Below are positions 1-4,952 of a stretch of 10,104 nucleotides of DNA, in pieces; position 1 is the first letter of the stretch, and every line of letters starts with the position of its first letter. A model generated the notes under the pieces. It ran no database searches and had not been told where the DNA came from. It worked only from the letters and a program-made list of their open reading frames with translations. The position numbers and the translations under genes are program-made. The stretch comes from an uncultured Paraprevotella sp. (GTDB lineage Bacteria > Bacteroidota > Bacteroidia > Bacteroidales > Bacteroidaceae): contig CAAGLP010000218.1 in assembly GCA_900770805.1 (NCBI GenBank), forward strand, positions 1-10,104, read 5' to 3'.

Positions 1-509
1 AGGCCGATGGTTATACTCTGTATTTCAAGAAGGTTGATAGCGGATATATGTATGCAAACCAGCCTTATGTTATTTATCTGCCTTCAACCAAGGATTCTTA
101 TACATGGAATAATGTGATGGTTGGTTCTGTCTCTCCTTTAGATAAAGCAGAGGAACAGGATGATCGCCTCCAGGGCTGGACAATGCGTGCCAACTATACC
201 CCAGATGTTTCTATGGAAGGTAATTACGGTATAGCCGGTGGTAAACTTTGTTTAGGTGTTACTGGCTCTACTATCAACGCCTACACAGCCTATTTCATTC
301 CTCCTACAGGTTCAAATGCTCGTGTGCGTATGGCTGTTCTTGAAGAGGATGGTGGAGTGACCTATATCGATGATATTAGAGCTGATGGTAATGATGAGAC
401 TGATTCTGAAAGCATCTATCGCTTGGATGGTACAAGGCAGACAACTATGACTAAGGGTATTAACATAGTAAGAGCGGCTAATGGTAAGGTTCGTAAGGTA
501 TTAAAGTAA
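1..509 (+). CDS. C-terminal end of a large exported/surface protein (5' truncated)
   Basis: The frame is open from base 3 with no start in view, so this is the 3' end of a longer gene; the ATG at 48 is internal. The visible part is beta-rich. It has a segment of the form W-M-x2-NY (about residues 45-50 counted from that ATG) and then YGIAGGKLC and INAYTAYF, which resembles the module that ends many Prevotella/Bacteroides leucine-rich-repeat (BspA-like) and other surface proteins. The end, YRLDGTRQ...KGINIVR...GKVRKVLK, has the pattern of the C-terminal tails of exported Bacteroidetes proteins (structural gene ends like Y-x-L-x-G-x-x, KGIYIV-NGKK), which are related to type IX-type sorting tails. 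It probably acts at the cell surface. The N-terminal functional domain is outside the window, so its ligand or activity cannot be named. A lipoprotein gene follows 9 bases later, suggesting one transcript. Confidence 0.75.
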   Translation, partial: ADGYTLYFKKVDSGYMYANQPYVIYLPSTKDSYTWNNVMVGSVSPLDKAEEQDDRLQGWTMRANYTPDVSMEGNYGIAGGKLCLGVTGSTINAYTAYFIPPTGSNARVRMAVLEEDGGVTYIDDIRADGNDETDSESIYRLDGTRQTTMTKGINIVRAANGKVRKVLK

Positions 510-518
510 TATAGTTTA

Positions 519-1247
519 ATGACTAAGATTAAGTACATATTATATATTATAGCGTCCATGCTTTGTGTGGCTTGCGATAACCATATAGAGCAGGAGGAGA
601 TTGGCTGGGTACATATCTCTAAGCCTACAAATGAGGTAATTGATGATACTCGTGCAACCAGTAATCAGGAGATAGACTATATGGTTAGCATAACCCAAGG
701 CGATGAGATAATAATGTCTCCTATCCGTTTCTCTGCTATAGACGGTCGCATACCTCTTTCTGCAGGAACAGGTTATACTCTCTTTACCGAAAGTTGTACT
801 CCTACCGAGGCTCAAACGATGCCTACCATATACGGACAACCTCGCTATGTGGGCACAGAGGGTTTTAATATCATTGCCAACCAACCGACAGATGTAACAG
901 TTCACTGTGCCATGGTAAATGCAGCATTCAAGGTTCAGAAAGACGCTTCTTTCTGCTACAGCTCTTTCACCGTTACGGCCTCCTGCAATAACCGTACGCT
1001 CACTTTTACCAACGATGAGGATATGGGCTATTTCAATGTTGACGATGAGACTGCGACGCTGCAGTACGAGGTTGTTGCTACAGATGCTAACGGTTACATT
1101 GGTCGTGCTTCTGGTACCCTACAGCTTAAACCTCGTAATCTCTCCAAGCTTGTTCTCAAGAGTGTTGCTCCAGGAAGTATTGACCTTTCCATCAGCTATG
1201 ACGACACTTTTACTCCTAGTGTCACCGAGATAGTGCTGGAGAATTGA
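519..1247 (+). CDS. DUF4493-like outer-membrane lipoprotein
   Basis: A 242-residue protein with a lipoprotein signal: basic start MTKIK, hydrophobic core to residue 18, and Cys19 as the likely lipidated residue. The box reads CVA-C, with Cys instead of the usual Leu at -3. Acidic residues follow the Cys, as in many exported Bacteroidetes lipoproteins. Residues 29-139 match the layout I know for DUF4493: a GWVHIS strand, then DDTRA (43-46), then YMVSI, a short sheet, an AGTGYTL strand, YGQPRYVGTEGFNI (105-118) and V-x-C-x-x-x-N-x-x-x-KV (128-139). Residues 140-242 look like a second beta-sandwich domain. DUF4493 proteins are uncharacterised and often sit beside surface adhesin-like genes, as here. 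A pilus-associated lipoprotein (fimbrillin-like) is a weaker alternative. Start chosen because it gives the signal peptide and a 9-base gap from the upstream gene. Confidence 0.72.
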   Translation: MTKIKYILYIIASMLCVACDNHIEQEEIGWVHISKPTNEVIDDTRATSNQEIDYMVSITQGDEIIMSPIRFSAIDGRIPLSAGTGYTLFTESCTPTEAQTMPTIYGQPRYVGTEGFNIIANQPTDVTVHCAMVNAAFKVQKDASFCYSSFTVTASCNNRTLTFTNDEDMGYFNVDDETATLQYEVVATDANGYIGRASGTLQLKPRNLSKLVLKSVAPGSIDLSISYDDTFTPSVTEIVLEN

Positions 1248-1250
1248 AAA

Positions 1251-1274
1251 CGGGGAGTGAGCTCCTCCCGGCCC
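1251..1274 (+). repeat. GC-rich imperfect hairpin with a second copy downstream of lacZ
   Basis: Directly after the lipoprotein stop, GGGGAG can pair with CTCCTC around a TGAG loop (one G-T pair). The 24-base stretch shares CGGGGAGT and GGCCC, about 17 of 24 positions, with 8161-8184 in the spacer after the beta-galactosidase gene. It could be a weak stop signal, an mRNA 3' end element or a degenerate interspersed repeat. Confidence 0.35.
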
Positions 1275-1295
1275 TCTACAAGAGAGCTGGAAGTA

Positions 1296-1315
1296 TATAC
1301 TCTACTATGAGTATA
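1296..1315. repeat. Small inverted repeat TATACTC/GAGTATA
   Basis: A perfect 7-bp inverted repeat with a 6-base loop, lying between the lipoprotein stop and its terminator. No T-run follows, so it is not itself a terminator. It may only be a 3' UTR hairpin. Confidence 0.4.
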
Positions 1316-1346
1316 AATTGGAATAAACCCGCTATTGTCCCTTCCC

Positions 1347-1383
1347 AAAATAACGTGAGTTTGACTAACTCACGTTATTTTTT
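1347..1383 (+). terminator. Strong intrinsic terminator of the surface protein/lipoprotein unit
   Basis: A perfect 15-bp inverted repeat, left arm 1347-1361 beginning AAAATAACGTGAG, loop TGACT, right arm 1367-1381, running into six T residues (1378-1383). The left arm begins with four A residues, so it could also stop transcription from the opposite strand. It lies 100 bases past the lipoprotein stop. Confidence 0.88.
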
Positions 1384-1442
1384 ATATCCATACCTAACAT
1401 GGTTAACAAGGAGGGTTTGATAAGCAGAAAAAGTATGACATA

Positions 1443-1542
1443 AAAATTGTCCCCAACATTGAGGACAATTGTACTTAATATTGGGGACAATTGTACTGAA
1501 CATTGGGGACAATTGTACTGAACGTTTAGTACAATTTTATAA
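1443..1542. repeat. 22-bp tandem repeat array with palindromic core ACAATTGT
   Basis: Three units in exact 22-base register, 1455-1476, 1477-1498 and 1499-1520, have the consensus AAYATTGGGGACAATTGTAC plus two bases. They are followed by a degenerate fourth unit at 1521-1542 (about 14 of 22 matches). An inverted partial copy, AAAATTGTCCCCAA, precedes them at 1443-1456. Each full unit holds the palindrome ACAATTGT at 1465-1472, 1487-1494 and 1509-1516, about two helical turns apart. The array sits between two convergent terminators, so it is upstream of neither neighbouring gene. The function is unknown; a repeated protein-binding site is the simplest reading. Confidence 0.8.
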
Positions 1543-1668
1543 ATAGCTATTTAATATGTTTTCACGCTTGTTCAAATACTTTTAAAAAGTGTGGCAAACA
1601 ATTTTACTAATCACTGAGTTCATCGACAATTATAATTCATTTGGCTATTATTAAGATAGAGAGGATAA

Positions 1669-1746
1669 ACCTGCCAACACCTGATATAAAAAACAAATGC
1701 CAAGCAATGAAGCTTGGCACCTATTTTTTCTACCTGATTGGCAGGT
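1669..1746 (-). terminator. Nested terminator of the rplM-rpsI-rpsB-tsf unit
   Basis: An inner perfect 8-bp stem, TGCCAAGC (1698-1705) with GCTTGGCA (1712-1719), has a 6-base loop. On the minus strand it is followed by TTTGTTTTTTAT, and on the plus strand by a run of six T residues (1724-1729), so it can work both ways. An outer perfect 9-bp inverted repeat, ACCTGCCAA (1669-1677) with TTGGCAGGT (1738-1746), encloses it. It begins 18 bases past the tsf stop. Confidence 0.82.
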
Positions 1747-1763
1747 GTTTGTCGTAGGATGTA

Positions 1764-2756
1764 TTATTCAGCCTTCAAAGTGAAGCGCTTCATGTCTACG
1801 ATAGTCAGATCCTTGTCAACGCTCTGCAAGTACTGAGCAACGGTCAGGTTCTTGTCCCAGATGTACTCCTGAGAAAGCAAGCAAGACTCCTTCAGGAACT
1901 TGTTCAGACGACCCTTAGCGATGTTCTGAATCATAGCCTCGTTCAGGTTTGCAGACTTCTCCTCAGTGGTCTGAGCGATAATCTCCTTAGCACGAGCTAC
2001 ATCCTCAGCAGTGATCCAACCCTTGGCCATGTTGCTCTCCATGTGATCCTCGCTGTCAACGTGTGCAGGGTTGATGCCAGCCTTCTTCAGAGCAGCCTCA
2101 ACAGCCTTCTGAACCTGCTCAGCCTTGGTCTTCTCGATAGCAACAGCTACCTCGTTATCCTTAACCTCCTGGCTTACACCGCTCTCATCGATAGCAACGG
2201 GAGCTGCAGAAGCAATCTGCATGGCAATGTTTTTACCGCACTCTGCATCAGCAACGGGCTTGTTGAAGGCCAACATTGCGCACAGACCGTTGCGGTTCAT
2301 GTGGTTGTAGGTAGCAACGTTCTCGCTCTCGATTACGCTGTAACCGTCCAACTCCATCTTCTCGCCGGTAATACCGCTACGAGCGATAACAGCGTCCTGG
2401 ATGGTGCCGTCGCCCATGGGCAGAGCCTTAACCTCGTCCAGAGTCTTGCAACGTGCAGCAACTGCAGCGTCCAGAATCTCGCGGGTCAAAGCTACGAAAT
2501 CAGCGTTTGTAGCAACGAAGTCGGTCTCGCACTTCAGGGCGATGATAGCAGCAAAGCCATTCTCAGCCTTTACCAATACGCAACCCTCAGCAGCCTCGCG
2601 GTCGCTACGCTTAGCGGCAACAGCAGCACCCTTCTTGCGGAGGTATGCTACAGCACCGTCCATATCCTCGCTCTCAGCCAGAGCCTTCTTACAGTCGGCC
2701 AGACCAGCACCGGTCATCTCGCGGAGCTTCTTGATGTCAGTCATTGTAACTTCCAT
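1764..2756 (-). CDS. tsf: Translation elongation factor Ts
   Basis: A 330-residue EF-Ts, the cytoplasmic nucleotide-exchange factor that recycles EF-Tu from its GDP form. The N-terminal UBA-like domain reads MTDIKKLREMTGAGLADCKKAL (split by family as residues 5-26), followed by KRSDREAAEG (49-58). The EF-Tu-contacting TDFV motif is at 78-81. Residues 275-310 (AMIQNIAKGRLNKFLKES, then VAQYL) are the usual C-terminal module. The protein is longer than the roughly 283-residue E. coli form. The extra length is a charged, Ala/Lys/Glu-rich stretch around 200-275, which is normal for Bacteroidales. Start at 2756 (MEVTMTDI) chosen because relatives begin with a similar M-x-VTM sequence; Met5 at 2744 is the alternative. 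It is last in the ribosomal cluster, 116 bases after rpsB with a hairpin between, and is followed by a strong terminator. Confidence 0.97.
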   Translation of the reverse strand: MEVTMTDIKKLREMTGAGLADCKKALAESEDMDGAVAYLRKKGAAVAAKRSDREAAEGCVLVKAENGFAAIIALKCETDFVATNADFVALTREILDAAVAARCKTLDEVKALPMGDGTIQDAVIARSGITGEKMELDGYSVIESENVATYNHMNRNGLCAMLAFNKPVADAECGKNIAMQIASAAPVAIDESGVSQEVKDNEVAVAIEKTKAEQVQKAVEAALKKAGINPAHVDSEDHMESNMAKGWITAEDVARAKEIIAQTTEEKSANLNEAMIQNIAKGRLNKFLKESCLLSQEYIWDKNLTVAQYLQSVDKDLTIVDMKRFTLKAE

Positions 2757-2803
2757 AGTCGTATGTATTTTGTTTGTTAGTGATTGATTCTTTACTTTTG
2801 AAG

Positions 2804-2848
2804 AAAAAGGGTTAGAGAATGCGGATTGTGTGCGTCCTCTAACCCTTT
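2804..2848 (-). terminator. Terminator-like hairpin between rpsB and tsf
   Basis: A perfect 12-bp inverted repeat, AAAGGGTTAGAG (2806-2817) and CTCTAACCCTTT (2837-2848), with a 19-base loop. Read on the minus strand, the second arm ends in CCCTTTTTCTTC, so a T-run follows the stem as in an intrinsic terminator. It lies inside the operon, 24 bases after the rpsB stop and about 48 bases before tsf. It probably reduces transcription into tsf or protects the rpsB 3' end. Whether it terminates or acts in RNA processing cannot be seen. Confidence 0.65.
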
Positions 2849-2872
2849 ATTGTTCAAAGCGGGACTCTGTGA

Positions 2873-3613
2873 TTAAGCCTCAGCCTTTTCTTCCTTCTTT
2901 GCGGGAGCCTCGTCAGCCTTCTCAGCCTTGCGCTCCTCGAGACCCTCGTTGATAGCGCCGCAAACTGCGTTCAGGATAGCCTCTACGCTGCTGCTTGCGT
3001 CATCGTTAGCGGGGATAACGAAATCGATGTTGTCGGGGTTAGAGTTGGTATCAACAATACCGAACACGGGGATGCCCAGACGGTTAGCCTCTGCCACAGC
3101 GATGTGCTCCTTCATTACGTCAACAACGAACAATGCGCTGGGAAGACGTGTCAGGTCAGAGATAGAGCCGAGGTTCTTCTCCAGCTTAGCACGCTGGCGA
3201 GTAACCTGCAACAGCTCACGCTTAGACAGATTGTTGTATGTGCCGTCAGCTATCAGCTTGTCGATGGTGCTCATCTTCTTCACAGCCTTGCGGATTGTGG
3301 GGAAGTTGGTCAGCATACCACCGGGCCAGCGCTCGATAACATAAGGCATGTTTATGGACTGAGCCTTCTCGGCTACTACGTCCTTGGCCTGCTTTTTGGT
3401 TGCAACAAACAGAACCTTCTTACCGCTCTTGGCGATGTTCTTCAGAGCCTCAGCAGCGTTGTTTACCATGCCAACGGTCTTGTGAAGGTCGATGATGTGG
3501 ATACCGTTCATCTCCTTGAAGATGTAGGGAGCCATTGCGGGATTCCACTTTCTCTTGAGGTGGCCAAAGTGACAGCCAGCCTCCAATAGGGTTTCAAATG
3601 ATGTTCTTGCCAT
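2873..3613 (-). CDS. rpsB: 30S ribosomal protein S2
   Basis: A 246-residue S2 protein of the small ribosomal subunit, needed for S1 recruitment and initiation in bacteria where this is known. Family landmarks are LLEAGCHFGHLKRKWNPAM (residues 9-27, with Cys14 where Val is common), YIF-x4-GIHIIDLHKT (30-46), KVLFVATKKQA (66-76), RWPGGMLTNF (95-104), RLPSALFVVD (156-165) and DTNSNPDNIDFVIPANDDA (188-206). The tail from about 226 is a charged Lys/Glu/Ala run, as often seen in this phylum. Start at 3613 gives the canonical MARTSFETLLEAG and has a long A-rich leader without a Shine-Dalgarno. It follows rpsI after a 197-base structured spacer in which I found no exact TAnnTTTG box, so readthrough from the rplM promoter is likely. 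Confidence 0.98.
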   Translation of the reverse strand: MARTSFETLLEAGCHFGHLKRKWNPAMAPYIFKEMNGIHIIDLHKTVGMVNNAAEALKNIAKSGKKVLFVATKKQAKDVVAEKAQSINMPYVIERWPGGMLTNFPTIRKAVKKMSTIDKLIADGTYNNLSKRELLQVTRQRAKLEKNLGSISDLTRLPSALFVVDVMKEHIAVAEANRLGIPVFGIVDTNSNPDNIDFVIPANDDASSSVEAILNAVCGAINEGLEERKAEKADEAPAKKEEKAEA

Positions 3614-3810
3614 TTGTTTTGTTGTTTTGTGTTTACTTTCTTTTTGTTGTCTCCCTTTTGGTGGGAAACCAACCCTCGGGTAGTCTCATCTATGGGAGTC
3701 CCGACGGTTTAGATACTAAACTCGACGTGCTTCCGGGTGCTGAACGTTGAACGTTTAAAGTTTAACGTTGAGCGGAGACGTGAATACAATAATATATATA
3801 TATGAATGTA
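3614..3810 (-). promoter_or_regulatory. Structured spacer/leader upstream of rpsB
   Basis: 197 bases between rpsI and rpsB. It contains a perfect hairpin GTTTAG-ATA-CTAAAC (3707-3721). A looser fold pairs CGGG near 3677-3680 with CCCG near 3700-3703. Three copies of the palindrome AACGTT lie at 3743-3748, 3750-3755 and 3764-3769. No exact TAnnTTTG box was found on the minus strand. It could be an S2-responsive leader or simply a spacer with repeat debris; the sequence alone does not decide. Confidence 0.35.
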
Positions 3811-4197
3811 TTAACGCTTGCTGAACTGGAAGCGACGACGTGCCTTGGGACGACCGGGCTTCTTACGTTCTACCTCACGGCTGTCGCGAGTCATGAAGCC
3901 TTCAGCACGGAGTGCCTTCTTGTCCTCGGCGTTGATCTTAACCAGTGCGCGGGCGATAGCCAGACGCAGAGCCTGGCTCTGGCCGGTGTAACCGCCACCC
4001 TGCAGGTTAACCTTGATATCATACTTCTCTGCTACGTCCAGCAGGTTCAGGGGCTGCTTTACTACGAACTGCAGAATGGTGCTGGGGAAGTACTCGGTCA
4101 GGTCACGCTTGTTGATGGTAATCTTACCGCTACCCTCCTCAACATATACGCGGGCTACGGCACATTTGCGGCGGCCCAATGCATTTACTACTGCCAT
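3811..4197 (-). CDS. rpsI: 30S ribosomal protein S9
   Basis: A 128-residue S9 protein, whose C-terminal tail reaches the P-site tRNA in the ribosome. It begins MAVVNALGRRKCAVARVYVEEGSGKI (family signature G-R-R-K-x-A-V-A-R, residues 8-16). It contains GGGYTGQSQALRLAIARAL (67-85, the central S9 signature) and ends in the basic tail RKKPGRPKARRRFQFSKR, where the final S-K-R is the conserved tRNA-contacting end. The length is normal. It starts 9 bases after the rplM stop, the near-universal L13-S9 pair, so the two are cotranscribed and made in equal amounts. Confidence 0.98.
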   Translation of the reverse strand: MAVVNALGRRKCAVARVYVEEGSGKITINKRDLTEYFPSTILQFVVKQPLNLLDVAEKYDIKVNLQGGGYTGQSQALRLAIARALVKINAEDKKALRAEGFMTRDSREVERKKPGRPKARRRFQFSKR

Positions 4198-4206
4198 CTT
4201 CTTGTA

Positions 4207-4668
4207 TTACTTGTAGAGGTTAATGTCAATGTTCTTGGGGGTCTGAGCAGCGTGCTTGTGCTCTGCGCCCTCATAAATGTACAGATTGGTGATAATCTGA
4301 CGAGCCAACTTGTTCTTGGGGAGCATACCCTTTACAGTGCGGCGAATCAGCTTCTCGGCACCGTTGGGCTTAGCCAGGATGTCAGCAGGAGTTTCGCTGC
4401 GCTGACCGCCGGGGTAACCAGTGTAACGGAGATATACCTTCTCAGTCATCTTGTTACCGGTGATGATGATCTTGTCAGCATTTACGATAATCACGTTGTC
4501 ACCGCAGTCCACGTTGGGAGTGAACTCGGGCTTGTACTTACCTCTCAGGATCTTTGCCACCTTGCTGGCCAGACGACCCAGGACCTGGTCTGTAGCATCT
4601 ACTACAACCCACTCCTTCTTAACGGTTGCCTTGTTGGCAGAGATGGTCTTGTAACTCAATGTGTCCAT
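4207..4668 (-). CDS. rplM: 50S ribosomal protein L13
   Basis: A 153-residue L13, an early-assembling 23S rRNA-binding protein of the large subunit. Landmarks are WVVVDATDQVLGRLASKVA (residues 20-38), LRGKYKPEFTP (41-51), GDNVIIVNADKI (56-67), Y-x4-GYPGG (79-88) and RTVKGMLPKNKLARQ (110-124), followed by LYIYEGAEHKH (129-139). It is the first gene of the minus-strand cluster, with a promoter about 140 bases upstream and a leader of about 135 bases that can fold. Start at 4668 has an A/C-rich leader with no Shine-Dalgarno, normal for this phylum. It faces the beta-galactosidase gene divergently. Confidence 0.98.
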   Translation of the reverse strand: MDTLSYKTISANKATVKKEWVVVDATDQVLGRLASKVAKILRGKYKPEFTPNVDCGDNVIIVNADKIIITGNKMTEKVYLRYTGYPGGQRSETPADILAKPNGAEKLIRRTVKGMLPKNKLARQIITNLYIYEGAEHKHAAQTPKNIDINLYK

Positions 4669-4803
4669 TGTTTTTGTTTCTTGTTTGTTGCTAATTGATT
4701 ACTTACTTTCTTCGGTATGATTCCCGGACCGGAACTGAGGCCAATCAGAAACCTATCCACACATACCACGGGACCCCGTTTTAGGGCTCCGTTGATAATA
4801 ATC
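4669..4803 (-). promoter_or_regulatory. Putative structured 5' leader of rplM
   Basis: Between the predicted start of transcription (about 4803) and rplM there are about 135 bases with pairing potential. GGTATG (4714-4719) is complementary to CATACC (4762-4767). ACGG/CCGT pair around 4768-4779. On the minus strand GGAGCCC and GGGGTCC can pair around TAAAAC with one G-G mismatch. L13 leaders that control their own operon are known in Firmicutes, and I believe candidates have been proposed in Bacteroidia. Assignment here is inference from position and pairing only. Confidence 0.42.
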
Positions 4804-4809
4804 GGCGTG

Positions 4810-4840
4810 CAAAGGTACTACTTTTCTGTTAATTGGCAAG
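4810..4840 (-). promoter_or_regulatory. Promoter of rplM-rpsI-rpsB-tsf
   Basis: On the minus strand TACCTTTG (4817 down to 4810) matches the Bacteroidetes -7 consensus TAnnTTTG exactly. CTTG at 4840-4837 lies 19 bases upstream in the -33 position. Transcription would begin near 4803. Confidence 0.72.
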
Positions 4841-4873
4841 CACTTTCCTTTACTTTTTATTAAAAAACAGGCA

Positions 4874-4909
4874 TTTGTTTGTATGACAAGAGGAAAAAAC
4901 GTACCTTTG
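4874..4909 (+). promoter_or_regulatory. Promoter of the beta-galactosidase gene
   Basis: TACCTTTG (4902-4909) is an exact TAnnTTTG -7 box. TTTG at 4878-4881 lies 20 bases upstream as the -33 element (another TTTG is at 4874-4877). Transcription would begin near 4915, giving a leader of about 40 bases without a Shine-Dalgarno. The -7 box is the same 8 bases as the divergent rplM promoter. Confidence 0.75.
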
Positions 4910-4952
4910 TGTCATAGAAAAGCAACAATATTACCTAAATGAAATCATAGTC

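Larger units (their letters stand above)
1248..1763. other. Gene-free convergent intergenic region
   Basis: No convincing gene occurs here. From left to right it holds a GC-rich imperfect hairpin, a small inverted repeat, the + strand terminator, the 22-bp repeat array, about 120 bases of AT-rich DNA with no pattern I could name (1543-1668), and the nested terminator of tsf. The longest short frame I checked, a 14-codon ATG frame at 1399-1443, has no support. Confidence 0.7.

Noticed and set aside
919..1233. Overlapping 104-codon frame inside the lipoprotein gene
   Set aside because: A shadow in another frame, Leu/Arg-rich and without a signal or motif.
1399..1443. 14-codon frame starting ATGGTTAACAAGGAG
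   Set aside because: Too short, no promoter box upstream, and it lies between terminators; chance occurrence.
1443..1542. CRISPR array
   Set aside because: The 22-base units are contiguous with no unique spacers and no cas gene is near; it is a plain tandem repeat.
2043..2780. Plus-strand frame of about 245 codons opposite tsf
   Set aside because: It is a mirror of the tsf coding sequence, rich in Leu/Ser/Ala from reversed codons, with no promoter or recognisable domain.
3802..4698. Long plus-strand frame of about 298 codons opposite rplM and rpsI
   Set aside because: It is antisense to two unmistakable ribosomal protein genes, has no family-like motifs, and is open only because of their codon bias.
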